From positions 26,419,091 through 26,483,090 of the forward strand of contig OY754970.1 of the NCBI GenBank assembly GCA_963576475.1: a stretch of 64,000 nt of DNA, read 5' to 3'. The translations under genes were made by a program, and so were the position numbers. The DNA is from Molanna angustata (Eukaryota > Arthropoda > Insecta > Trichoptera > Molannidae). The notes under the pieces were generated by a model. It was not told where the DNA came from and searched no databases. It was given only the letters and a program-made list of their open reading frames with translations. This document shows, one piece after another, positions 23,046 through 33,421 of this stretch (position 1 is the first letter of the stretch; every line of letters begins with the position of its first letter).

Positions 23046-23164
23046 TATCATAATTTTAAAATGTTCTACATTTAAAATTTCAAACAAAAATGGGGAGGGG
23101 GAGAGGCGGATTCAAATATATTGCTACGGGTGCAAAAACACGTTTATCCGGCCCTGACGCTACA

Positions 23165-25246
23165 ACCCAATATTTGTCTTGGATTCCTGTAGTACCTACC
23201 TACCGAATCATCACCATTTTACTGTATCAGTCACCCTGTGACGCACTAGTTGACCACTTGCATAGATCACAGGTCCTTCTTAGCTCTCAACACCTCAATT
23301 TCGGTTTTCCGATGCTCCTTATTCCATTCGTGTTTATTACCATAGAATATATTTATTGTAGATTGTTCGTAAACTATGCGCCTCAACGGAATGGAATACT
23401 TCTTCTTCTTTGTTTCCTCACTATAATACCGTGGTTCGTGATCTATGGAACCGCCAGATCAGAATGAATCGCGTCCAATTATTAGGTAGGTACTGCTCTT
23501 CGCAGTTGGCACTGCTGCCGAATAAAGGTCATCTCCGGTCATCTTATTTAAGATCATATATTTGCATTTGAAAAAGTAAAAATTGGTATGGGTATACAAA
23601 TATACCTTTTTAGTTATTCAATTATTTTTGCTGATCTCACCGATAAGACGCAATAGTAAGTAGGTACCTATATGGTACCTAGTCACAAAGTAGTTTATAA
23701 GTATATTATTTTATTTAAGATTTTTTTTATTTATAGCTGTTAATATATGTAGGTATTCCCAAATAAAATACACCCACATACATATTTATTTGTAGATAAA
23801 TAATGGGTTAAATTCTGAAAACAAAGTATCTAATTAAAGGTAGATAATCTGTTGTTATTTCCACATCGCACTATGAGATTATGTCGAGATGGCAGAGGGA
23901 CAATCCTCTCGAGTTTATATCCTACTTAGTTAAGATTATTATTAAAAATAATTTATTTCACATAGAATCTAACTTATGTGATAGATACTATTAGGTACCT
24001 ACCTATAAGATATCAGCATACCTACCTACTTAATGTATAGGTACATGTTGGTGTTCAAAACCTAATTGATAGAAAATGCAAAAGGCTGACAGGCTCGATG
24101 GCACAAAACTTTGAATTTCTGTCTATCTGATACAAAAGTTTTTCTCTAGGTGCAGCCTGATTACTCGAATATGTTTTATTTGAAGCACCCAAATAAAAAT
24201 GTTATTTTTTACTATTATATGATTTTGTGAAATCACTGTTGCTGTGATTATGTAATCAAATATGACGTGTAATCTATTTATAGTAACTACCTTTAAAGTT
24301 TTCTTATTATTTCTAACTCAAACAATGGTAGTTTGTTGTGCCTATAGTTATATAGAGCACAGATAATTCTATCATTAACATAATATATATTATCTGTCTA
24401 TGTATTTATGATAACAAAAGATCCCCTTTATCAGAATGTGGCAATGTATACATAATAAATAATATTATTGATAACAACATGAACAGTAAATACCGTATCT
24501 TTTGTGTGGGTATTGTAATTTTATTCTCTGCACATCTGGTTTAATTTTCTTATCTTTTTATACACATGCAGTCTAGGTTTATCTTCTAGATATATCAAGT
24601 TAGGTATCATTTTACTTCGGATGAATACAATGAAATTTAAAGTTTGCAATGATTGCATACTTCCTCTTTAATTATTATTATACCTAGGTATATCCATTAC
24701 AAAAACATCGCAAATAGAACTTATAGAACTTGTTAATACAATATCATCTTTTTCCGACGTCTTCTTCTCATTATTGCTGGATGTAGGTCTCATCCATCTG
24801 ATACCACTCATATCTATCTTGTCCTTTCCTCATTCAGGTGCTTTCAGCCAACTGTAGGTACAATGTCGGCAGTTTTTTAACTAATACTAAAACTACCAAG
24901 GCTCCTCTTCATGGCCTCCACCCATCTGGCATCAATATTTTGGCACAGTCACTTTAAAGTGTATCAAATTCTTTATTTCATAAACGGAAGAATGGGATGA
25001 AAGTGAAATGAGATGAGATAGTTGTTGACAGATAAGGGTTAGGATGAAAACGAAAATCATGGCTAAAGAATCTTGGCCTTCATCCATCGCATCTCTAAAT
25101 TCCATGCAACTCTTTTTTAGTTTCACACATTTCCCACTTTAAGGATCTCGCCTAATGCGTGATTCATTTACAGGTCCTTTTTTCGGCAGGGATAACGTCA
25201 ATGAGCGAAATTGACATATTGGACTTTGGATTAAAGAACAATCCCA
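23165..25246. other. Mostly unassigned AT-rich stretch
   Basis: No gene is supported. A plus frame at 23090-23467 crosses the hAT end and has no family motif. Near 24740-24960 the minus strand carries CCTACATCCAGCAAT, which resembles the AYIQQW end of RTE-type ORFs, probably a very old tail. TAGGTA/TACCTA strings are dense near 23650-23700 and 23995-24050. Confidence 0.45.
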
Positions 25247-25253
25247 AGAAGTT

Positions 25254-28200
25254 ACATACATACATACATACATACCATCACGCCATGTCCCTTACGGGGT
25301 AAGCAGAGAGAATTGAGCGCCATACTTCTCTATTTTTTCACACATTTCTGGCTTCCTTTACATCCATGCATCGTCTCATACATGCTCGTCGATTGTTCAA
25401 ACTTTTTATGTTTCCTTCTTTCAAAATATCATTCACATGGTCATGCCATCCCTTTCTGGGGCGACCTCTGCTATTCACTCCATCTCTTGCACCCATGTAT
25501 ATTTTTTTGGTCAGTCGTTCATCGTTCATTCTTTCTATATGTCCAAACCACCTTAAAGCATTCACTTTCATTTTACATATAATATCCTTCTTTAACTTGC
25601 ATTCTCTCCTTATGTCCTCATTTTTTATTCTATCATATATCGTTCTATTACATACTCTTCTTAGTGATCTCATTTCTACAGCATTTATTCTACTTTCATG
25701 TGTTCTTTGCCAGGTCCATGTTTCACTAGCATACGTCAAAGTAGGCACCACAATTGCATTGTGTACTACAATTTTGGCTTCCTTTGAGATGCTTGGGTCG
25801 GACATTACTGGTCTAAGTGCTCCGTTTATTCTATTCCCTGCCATAACTCTTCTTTCGATATCTTTATCGGGTCTTCCATTCCGTTCAAACATACTCCCCA
25901 AATATAAATATTCCTCAACTTGTTCTAGCCATTCGTTCTCTACTTTTATCATACATGCAGTTATACTTTCAGTCTTTTCAAATACCAATATCTTAGATTT
26001 ACTAACATTCATTCTCAGTCCATTTTGCAAGCATCCTTCATACACTTTATTTACTAAATACTGTAACTCATCCGCACATTCAGCAATCACCACTTTGTCG
26101 TCTGCATACATCAAATCACGTACGTTTACAGTACTTAGTTTCAGACCTTTATTTTCATTCTTCAATGTCCTAACGCAGTGATCAATATACAGATTGAACA
26201 GCCATGGAGATAATACGCAGCCTTGCTTCACCCCTTTATTAATAGGGAACCATGTTGTCAACGCATCGTTGACACGGACACAGGCTCCACTATTTTCATA
26301 CAGAGACGCAACGGCACGTATTAGTTTGCTCTTCACTCCATATATCGATAGGATATCCCACAATTTTTCTCTATCCACTTTATCATATGCCTTCTCTAGG
26401 TCTATGAACGCACAGAAAAGTTTCTGGTTTTTATGCAGAACCTTTTCTGTAGCCATACGTAAAGAGAAAATTTGATCGATACATCCTCTGCCTCCTACAA
26501 AGGCACCTTGCGCATCCCATATCTTGCATTCCGTAATCTTGCGTATTCTCTTATCAATAATTCTTGCATACATCTTGCCAACCGAACTTAACAAGCTGAT
26601 AGCTCTATAGTTTTTGCAGTCGAGTTTTGATCCCTTCCCTTTGAAAAGAGGAACTACAACTGCGTTTCTCCAATCCGACGGAGTGTACCCAGCTTCCCAA
26701 CATTTATTGAAAAGCGATAGACACCACTCCGTAGATATTTTACCGCCATACTTGATAAATTCGGCTGCCACACAGTCCACACCAGCGGCTTTACCCGTTT
26801 TCGCGTGATTAACCGCTTCTTTTACCTCTTCTTCCGTTATTTCATCTCTCTCATTCTCATCAATAATCCATGTCCTCTGTCTTACTGTGTCACCTTGTGC
26901 GCTTTCATACAATTCTTTGAAATATTCACACCACCTCTCTTTCACACGTTCGTTATCTATCAGCATATTTCCATCTTTATTATTTATACACTTTGAACCT
27001 TTTACTTCCCCTTGCTTTCGTTTAGCTATGCCTTTCCAGAACATTTTCATGTTACCCGTAAAGTCTTTCACTATTTTCTGACTTTCTTTTTCTTTTATAC
27101 AATCTTTTTCATTTCTCACTGTAGCTTTTACTCTCCTCTTGCATTCTTTGTACTCTTCTTTTGCTCTATTTTCTTTGTCAGTACCTTTTACAGATATCCA
27201 AAACTTCCATGCTTCCTTTTTCGCATCAACTGCATTTTTTACCGATTCATTCCACCAAGCATCACCTTTCTGCATTCCTCTTTTACTTTCACCGCACGCA
27301 TTCTTGGCAGCCTTGCACACAACACTTTTCAAGTCTTTCCATACTTCATCTACACTTCTTTCACTATGTGTTTGAGAATTTAGTTCATAATCAACATTCC
27401 TTTCATATTCATGTCTTACTTCCTCTTCTTGTAATTTTTCCACTTTGACGCGCATTGGTGGTGCACTTTTGATTGTTTTAGAGCGCCAGCCGATGAACAG
27501 ATGCAGTTTAGTAACAAGCAAATAGTGATCTGTCTCCAGCTCTGCGCCCCTATATACCCTAGTGTCCATCGTTGCCTTCCTCAAAGTGGAGTCCACACAT
27601 ACAAAATCTATAATTGATCTTTCACAGCCTCTTTCCCACGTATACTGGTGGATCTTTTTATGGCAAAAAATAGTATTAGCCACAAAAAGATCCCATTCCA
27701 CACATACATTCAGCAGTCTTTTTCCATTATCGTTCACTCTGCTATCACCGTGAGGCCCGAGGGCAGATTCAAAGTCTTTTCTTTGTACCCCAACCCATCC
27801 ATTCAGATCTCCTGCCAAAATAATCTTTTCATTTCCTTTCCTTTTATTCAATGCTTCTGTCACACTTTCCCAGAACTGTTGTTTTTCGCTCTCTTGGTCT
27901 GAATTCACAGGTGCATACCCTGTTAGGAGAAACACCGGCGTGATTCCTACTTTGAGTCTGATCCACATAAGCCTGGGACTTTCACACTTAAATTCTTTCA
28001 TGCATTCCACCATTCGTTTAGCTAGTATCATACCTACACCCTTTGAAGCATGCTCGTCTTCTTTTACGCCTGACCATAATTCTATCATACCATCATGCCT
28101 CTCATGCATTCCGGTCCCCTTTCTTTTAGTCTCACTCAGGCATAGCACATCAATTTCTTTTTGATTAACAATTTCACACAGCTCATTCATCTTTTTTTCC

Positions 28201-28262
28201 ATACCTCCTCTCACATTCCACATTCCACACTCCAACTCTGCACTCCGTTCATATGCTGATAT
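25254..28262 (-). mobile_element. Nearly intact RTE-type LINE
   Basis: It has a single long ORF and a short 3' region ending in a (GTAT)n microsatellite (25254-25275 on this strand), which is the usual RTE tail. The 5' end lies in a small tandem of ATATGCTGATATTA words (28250-28318). I could not fix the TSD; AGAAGTT occurs at 25247-25253 and 28285-28291 and is a candidate. A decayed relative lies at 29660-29990. Confidence 0.85.
25338..28235 (-). CDS. RTE-type ORF: endonuclease and RT, C-terminally truncated by a nonsense codon
   Basis: The frame is open for 965 codons. The reading begins at a TTG; the first in-frame ATG I see is at 28221-28223 (MWNVRGGMEKK). Endonuclease blocks are GMWNVRG, CLSETKRKG, ILAGDLNGWVG, SIIDFVCVD and ETDHYLLVTKL. 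RT blocks are TGKAAGVDCV, WRNAVVVPLFKGKG, CKNYRAISLLS, AFIDLEKAYDKVDR, KGVKQGCVLSPWLFN and MYADD at 709-713. The tail has ALRWFGHIERMND and RGRPRKGWHDHV. TGA at 25338-25340 ends it at EARNV. The same frame then continues KNREVWRSILSAYP to a stop at 25278-25280, so one base change has removed about 20 residues. Confidence 0.93.
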   Translation of the reverse strand: MECGMWNVRGGMEKKMNELCEIVNQKEIDVLCLSETKRKGTGMHERHDGMIELWSGVKEDEHASKGVGMILAKRMVECMKEFKCESPRLMWIRLKVGITPVFLLTGYAPVNSDQESEKQQFWESVTEALNKRKGNEKIILAGDLNGWVGVQRKDFESALGPHGDSRVNDNGKRLLNVCVEWDLFVANTIFCHKKIHQYTWERGCERSIIDFVCVDSTLRKATMDTRVYRGAELETDHYLLVTKLHLFIGWRSKTIKSAPPMRVKVEKLQEEEVRHEYERNVDYELNSQTHSERSVDEVWKDLKSVVCKAAKNACGESKRGMQKGDAWWNESVKNAVDAKKEAWKFWISVKGTDKENRAKEEYKECKRRVKATVRNEKDCIKEKESQKIVKDFTGNMKMFWKGIAKRKQGEVKGSKCINNKDGNMLIDNERVKERWCEYFKELYESAQGDTVRQRTWIIDENERDEITEEEVKEAVNHAKTGKAAGVDCVAAEFIKYGGKISTEWCLSLFNKCWEAGYTPSDWRNAVVVPLFKGKGSKLDCKNYRAISLLSSVGKMYARIIDKRIRKITECKIWDAQGAFVGGRGCIDQIFSLRMATEKVLHKNQKLFCAFIDLEKAYDKVDREKLWDILSIYGVKSKLIRAVASLYENSGACVRVNDALTTWFPINKGVKQGCVLSPWLFNLYIDHCVRTLKNENKGLKLSTVNVRDLMYADDKVVIAECADELQYLVNKVYEGCLQNGLRMNVSKSKILVFEKTESITACMIKVENEWLEQVEEYLYLGSMFERNGRPDKDIERRVMAGNRINGALRPVMSDPSISKEAKIVVHNAIVVPTLTYASETWTWQRTHESRINAVEMRSLRRVCNRTIYDRIKNEDIRRECKLKKDIICKMKVNALRWFGHIERMNDERLTKKIYMGARDGVNSRGRPRKGWHDHVNDILKEGNIKSLNNRRACMRRCMDVKEARNV

Positions 28263-28318
28263 TATATGCTGATATTAAATCTCTAGAAGTTCATATGCTG
28301 ATATTAAATCTCTAGAGA
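28250..28318. repeat. Short tandem at the 5' end of the RTE element
   Basis: Three ATATGCTGATATTA words lie at about 28251, 28264 and 28292. The last two are followed by AATCTCTAGA. They blur the 5' junction and the TSD. Confidence 0.7.
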
Positions 28319-28734
28319 TTTTCCATTGGGATTTTATAAGTCTAAAGTGTACAAAGGAAAGCCGGCTACAAATAAGGAATATAATAAAAGCATTAGGTAC
28401 TCACGTTATTGGGTAAATACCACTGAAAATGCTCAAACTTTTCATTGAAATTTAGACCTTAAAAACGAACCATAATATAGCTCATATTATGTTAGCCAAA
28501 GATTTAAAGAATTAAAAAAATAAATATATAAAGAATGGTTCTTTTGTAAGTATGATAATAATGAAGATAACTTCGACTTAATAGCCAATATCTGAAAATG
28601 TTACGGCAATCAAGAAGAATATTAAAGAAATAGAATAAACTATCTAGGTATGTAGTTACCTATAAAAGATTAAAAAAAACTAACCTATGTAACAATAATT
28701 TTTATTAAATGCTGGATTGAACAAAAACTCCACA
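28319..28734. other. AT-rich stretch without a gene
   Basis: Nothing recognisable is present. Confidence 0.5.
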
Positions 28735-29085
28735 CCAACGAGATGAAGATGCTTAGGTGGTCCGGAAATTTGACAAGACTAAATAGACTAAATAGTGGTA
28801 TATCAGAGGCAGCTTCGGGGCGATATCCCAGAGACAGATCATAGCATCAAGATTGAGATGGTATGGCCATGTGATGAGTCACGAAAATCATGCAGTAGGT
28901 ACACGCTGAAATGGGAATAAAATACAGGAAGGCAGAGGAGAGGTCGATCCCAGACTCACATGTCATGGTGGAGTGGTATGGAAAAGGGATTGATAAAAGT
29001 ACAACTAGATGAAACAGTGTTGCAAGTTGCAAGAGAGGCATTGAGGACAAAAATAAGGACGAGGAAAAGAAGAAGATCAATTTTT
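28735..29085 (+). pseudogene. Decayed RTE-like LINE C terminus
   Basis: HTNEMKMLRWSG, TRLNRLNS, RWYGHVMSHENHAV and, after shifts, WWSGMEKG and the R-rich end are the usual C-terminal blocks. At 28896-28901 the sequence GCAG-TAGGTA-CACGCT breaks the frame. Removing GGTA lets HAV run on into HAEMG. Later frames shift again. Confidence 0.7.
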
Positions 29086-29659
29086 AAAATTTCATCATTG
29101 TTCATCTTTTGTTGGTATAAATTTTAACCTTTAAAGGAATGTTGGTAGGTATTAAAAAAATATACATTTCTTTTAAAATTATTGAATATAGGTATGTATT
29201 ATTTATTATTTTACATGAAATACGCCTCCTTAACTTGTGATGTGAAAAGCGACGCGTCGCGTAGCTTCGAATCCCCACCCTAGAGCGGGTGTTGAGCCAC
29301 GTGACCCTCTTCCTTAGGGGTGATGTGGTTAGGGAGAATGAGGACGATGGGGCAGAAGGGGGTCCTAATGAAGATTACAGGAAATTAAACGATGCCATAA
29401 TCTACGTACGGCGCAAATTTCAACAATATAGACTTTTATTATCTTTTATAATTATATCATATTAATAAAAAATTGTAATAAGTATTATGTATCTATAATA
29501 TATTATTCTGTAAGATATAGGTTTACTTAATACGAATTATTTTATAGGTAGGTACCTACCTATATCTAATACGAGGTGATTTATGCAAAATGAAAAATGT
29601 TTTTATTTGTATTAAAATAATAATTGTAAATTGTATTAAAATAATGATTGAAATAGATC
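29086..29659. other. Unassigned stretch
   Basis: A less AT-rich part (29246-29400) has the words CTTCGAATCC and AGAGCGGGTGTTGAG. I do not recognise it. TAGGTACCTACCTA occurs near 29546. Confidence 0.4.
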
Positions 29660-29990
29660 TCGTAAGTACCTAAGTAAGATGAAAATAAATACCTTAAGGT
29701 GGTTATTCCACATAGAAGGAATGAGTGATGACCGTCTGACAAAAAAAGTACCTATATAAGAGAGGAACGAAGAGGTCGGCCAAGGAAAAGTTGGCACGAT
29801 CGCATAGGTAAATGGAATTTTGAAAGATGGAGATGTTAGAAGTAAAAATAATAGAAGAGCGCGTATGAGACAATGCATCAACGTGAATGAAGCAAGGAAT
29901 TTCTGTCAAGAGAGAGGAGTATGGCCTTTGGTTCTCTCTGCATACCCCAAATAGGGAAATGACGGACATGATGGTATGGTATGGGAAATA
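29660..29990 (+). pseudogene. RTE-type tail, same family as the 25338-28235 ORF
   Basis: The surviving blocks are LRWLFHIEGMSDDRLTKK, RGRPRKSWHDR, NGILKDGDVRS, KNNRRARMRQCINVNEARN and WPLVLSAYPK. They align with LRWFGHIERMNDERLTKK, RGRPRKGWHDHV and NNRRACMRRCMDVKEARN of the nearly intact copy. The frame breaks at TACCTA (29749-29754) and at TAGGTA (29805-29810). Each is explained by a 4-base insertion into TA. This copy preserves the C-terminal LSAYP block that the other has lost to its stop codon. Confidence 0.8.
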
Positions 29991-30629
29991 ATATCAGAAG
30001 TATGGAATGCAGAAGTGCTACCGATCTGAGTGTGTTATGTGTCCATTGTATAAGAAAGAAGACGAGTTTGAATACAAAAACTCAAGGGGCATATACCTAC
30101 ATTCACATATACATTCCATTAAATACAGCCTACAAAATATTCCCAAACATCCTCTGTTCAAGACTCTATACATATGTACCTATACCTACCAAAACAACGA
30201 TGAGTGCTTTTTACTGTAATCAACTTCATGAATAGCACTGCTGTTCATTTCCCAGTTTCCTAACCATATCTTAAGTCTAAATTCCTTGATCACATTCACC
30301 TGATCAATGTTTTCTTCGTGAAATAATATGCAAATATATGCTAGGAATGTACCTACCTACATACGTTCTTAATAAACTTTAATATAAAAATATATAAAGC
30401 ATAAAATATTAAACTCAAAAGAACCAAGTGTATTTGTGAGGGTGTGTATGCATGTGTAAAAGGGGCGATGTGCGGGGATATGTGTAATAATAAAGGATCT
30501 ATGAGGGCTTTAGAAAAGATCTCTGTGTGAGTACAAATATTATCTTAGAACAAACGTCAATTCTCTCTCGGAATTTTCTTTCCATCTCCGAATAAACCAA
30601 TCAATAACCAGCTTTCCAAAATTATGTCC
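29991..30629. other. AT-rich stretch without a gene
   Basis: Short frames at 29981-30235 have no recognisable motif. Confidence 0.5.
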
Positions 30630-31175
30630 ACTCGGCTGGACAGGATGGAGTTCGCGATCCACTTCCACGCCGGAGGACGCTATAGGACTCATTAGTCCTG
30701 TTCATCCCCGACGCAGCCGCAACATCGGACAACACAATATCCCCGATCCAGCGAGTTCAACCACTACCCCCGAGAGTCCAACCTCAAACGTCGGGGCCTC
30801 CGCTCGAAATCGGTCGCAGGGGCAAGCCCCTAAGCATACCCGATCGAGTCGGAGGGGCTTGTCCTCGTACCCCTCGGTACTCGTGTTGGCGTCCAGAGGT
30901 TCCGCGGGCTAACACCGGGGGCATCCGAAGCAATCATCATCTGTCAGATATGACGTCTCGATGTCACCACAGATGGTCTGCGCCGGCGGTGTGCCCGAAC
31001 CTCACACAACATTCGCCACAGTTGACGAGTCGCTGCCGAGCGAGACTAAAGGCGTTCGTCCTGCTCTTTACTAAATACAGAACTGAAGGGGGCACAACAG
31101 CGTCAGCCGCCCATTCCCCCCTTTACTGTCTAGGCCCTTAGAGCCGCAACCTAGGCTCGCAACTCGGCTGGACAG
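30630..31175. other. GC-rich block between 14-bp direct repeats
   Basis: The repeats ACTCGGCTGGACAG (30630-30643 and 31162-31175) flank about 520 bases of clearly GC-richer sequence. Inside, GGGGCAAGCCCCT near 30810 faces AGGGGCTTGTCC near 30854. On the minus strand a frame reads TNAFSLARQRLVNCGECC VRFGHTAG, which I cannot assign. Both strands have frames with stops. It could be a retroelement fragment flanked by a long TSD, or a piece of an unlisted element. Confidence 0.5.
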
Positions 31176-31195
31176 TCCAAGACAATTACCTATTT

Positions 31196-31262
31196 CTTAT
31201 ACATTTTACATCTTCTTCTTCTTCTTCCATCTCCACTGCTGGATGTAGGCCTCTTCTAAGTA
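31196..31262 (-). pseudogene. End of an RTE-like tail with (CTT)n
   Basis: On the minus strand the words GAGGCCTACATCCAGCAGTGG (read EAYIQQW) are followed by an (AAG)n run. This is the usual last block of RTE-type ORFs. Only about 60 bases survive. Confidence 0.5.
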
Positions 31263-32995
31263 CTTCCATTCGTATTTTTTGATCTATAAAATAACACAAA
31301 AACCCAAATTATACATAGGTACCTATATAGATAATGTTGATTAAATATTAAAATGTAGTAAAAGAATACATATTTGGTATACGATGACATGTTACGTCTA
31401 CGGGCATGTTAAAAACTAATTAATCTTATTATTTATTAACAGTAATTACATATGAGGCAATTAATAGTTTGTTACATACATGTCTATAGTAGATGCATTA
31501 TTATTATACGTCTCGCTTCGATGAACCGCGAAGTAAAAGCGTCCCCGTAATTAAGTATTCTTTATATTATATCTCTTTCGCAAATTCCCTCGGCAATAAC
31601 AACATTCTCATAATTCATTGTTCGCATTACGAATATAATAAAAACGAAGTTAACGAAAGAAAAAAAAACAATGTAATTCTCGTATGCGAGTAAAAAGCGC
31701 GCGAACAGAGCATATCATTATGACAACAATGGTAACAGCCCGCCCACTGAGGTCTGGTGTGGTGTTGCCCTGCCGTCGATTTAATGCGCTGAGTCGGATA
31801 AAAGGGCGTGGGTAGCTGACCCCTGCAGTGGCCAGACAGGTACCTACCTACCTAGGACACAGCCGAGTATATTAAATCAACACCTGGCAACACTGTCCAT
31901 TCAAACAACAACAATAATATTACCAATATAACAACATACCTACCTACCTACTACTGATGCAACTCAGCTCCTACAATGATATAATTAACCCCCCTAATTG
32001 ATATGTTCGCCGTTCATTCGTCGGAAAGGAGATTAATGAGTTATTACTTTACCAACGCTTACCTAATTGGCAAGGAGCTATGGAATCAATTTATATTGTT
32101 ACTCCTCTATTATCATATCTGGATGCTACTGCTTCAAAATAACAGATTTTTTCGCTTAAAGACTTTTCTCTCTCATGTCTATACAATTGTATATGAACAT
32201 AATTAATTTAATTGGATAATAATGAACACAGATAGCGTCGTTTTCGTGAATATTTCACCTGTTTTGGGAAAGAACACTCTATGGCCAGTTTTTAAAGGAC
32301 GAATATAAAGACAGACCGAGACACACGTATCACATTAGATTTAAATTTGACGACGGATATGTAGTTCCCAAATATACCTAATAAGAAATCCTTAAGATAA
32401 CTTAAGAGTATAATGGACATAATTAAATTGCTTAATATGATGCTGGCGTCTATTAAGAAACGCAAAAGAAAAAAGTATAAAAAGACTAGGCAAGGAATTG
32501 CTTTTGATGTGTGGTTTTATGTATTTAGTTATATAATATAATTGACAGATCACATCAGATTTCTGTTTTTTTTTTACCTTTAATATATTATTTAACTGTA
32601 GGTACTTATATTTTGAATACATATTTTGGGCGATCATGATCTTTTGTGTTTAAGCATCTAAGCATTTAAGTATCGATATTGTATCGAGAACATAACCGAC
32701 AAGTCTTAGGAATAAGTCTTGGCGTGACTCATAACCAATGTTTTGTAATGTAGGTATTATTCTTTTATTATTAAAAATGGTATGATCTAGGTTAGAGTTG
32801 CAAAAATGTGTGTTTTAAGATCTATTTTGGAGAAAGTAATATTTTCTGTGTCTATGGACATGCGGGAGCCTATGAGTTACCTATATTCCATATTTTATTT
32901 TGGACCTACTTTATCAGATGCTCAATCTCAATTTAGTGGTGTGTACCATGTCAATTTCGATTCATTTTCATATACCTCATGCATAGATAGATCTC
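31263..32995. other. Unassigned stretch
   Basis: Mostly AT-rich. A somewhat GC-richer part at 31730-31880 includes GTCGGATAAAAGGGCG, which could resemble a TATA-type promoter but has no supporting gene. Frames at 32003-32206 and 32806-33066 have no motifs. Confidence 0.4.
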
Positions 32996-33150
32996 TCGAT
33001 CATTCGTCATTTTTCTCATGTGGCTGCATTCTTTATATGACCTGCCTCTGTGCTAGTCTGTTCTGAGCAGAACGCAAAGCAGAATCAATTGGATCACTCC
33101 ATCTGCTTAGTGAGCGACCAAGAGATCTTCACCCTTTCACGTTGCCCATC
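32996..33150 (-). pseudogene. Very old RTE-like tail
   Basis: The minus strand reads RSLGRSLSRWSDPIDSALRS, AQNRLAQRQVI and MQP. This resembles the RGRPxxRWxDDI ... AQDRxxWRxxI ... end of RTE-type ORFs, with one stop. The assignment rests on pattern resemblance only. Confidence 0.4.
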
Positions 33151-33421
33151 ACATCAAGTTTTTCGTGGCAGTCTGGTTCCCTTCTGGAAAAGAGTCGAGA
33201 AATACTTCGGCAGTATTTTGTTGACAGACGATCTTTATAGTTATTCAATTCAAAATGGACACATTTGACTTTTGAACAGACAACGGTTGGGCATGGTATA
33301 AATAAGGTTGGGAAACACTGGAGTATAGAAGGAAGATACTATAGTTGTTTTTCTTGTACATAACCCATACGCAATCGAAATGCAAAATGTTTTGAATGAA
33401 TAGCCTCTTTGTTTTCTTGTA

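Larger units (their letters stand above)
18436..23050 (-). mobile_element. Full-length two-ORF LINE
   Basis: In order on the minus strand come a 5' UTR with tandem units, ORF1 (22874-22182), ORF2 (22148-19329), a 3' UTR with roughly 120-bp tandem repeats, and a tail of A-rich (AAAT)-like sequence at 18436-18470. TAATTTTA flanks both sides (18428-18435 and 23051-23058), an 8-base TSD. Both ORFs are open, so this is the youngest complete LINE in the window. It lies inside a hAT-like MITE. It is related to the dead copies at 1420, 10611 and 56525. Confidence 0.92.
18223..23156. mobile_element. hAT-like element split by a full-length LINE
   Basis: The left end CAGGGCCGGATAAA (18223) and the inverted right end TTTATCCGGCCCTG (to 23156) form the TIR. 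The flanks GCGCTACA (18215-18222) and ACGCTACA (23157-23164) form an 8-bp TSD with one mismatch, which is typical of hAT. Without the inserted LINE only about 320 bases remain, so this is a MITE. Confidence 0.85.

Noticed and set aside
23090..23467. 125-codon frame as a gene
   Set aside because: It begins inside the hAT-like MITE and crosses its end, and no family motif is present.
25366..28164. Many plus-strand frames opposite the RTE ORF
   Set aside because: They are antisense shadows of a conserved coding sequence. They are rich in Phe, Ser and His and lack motifs.
30630..31175. rRNA fragment as the cause of high GC
   Set aside because: I see no recognisable rRNA core words, and the block is bounded by direct repeats.
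31760..31880. TATA-type promoter near GGATAAAAGGGCG
   Set aside because: No gene or transcript-like frame follows. A lone AT-rich hexamer is not evidence.
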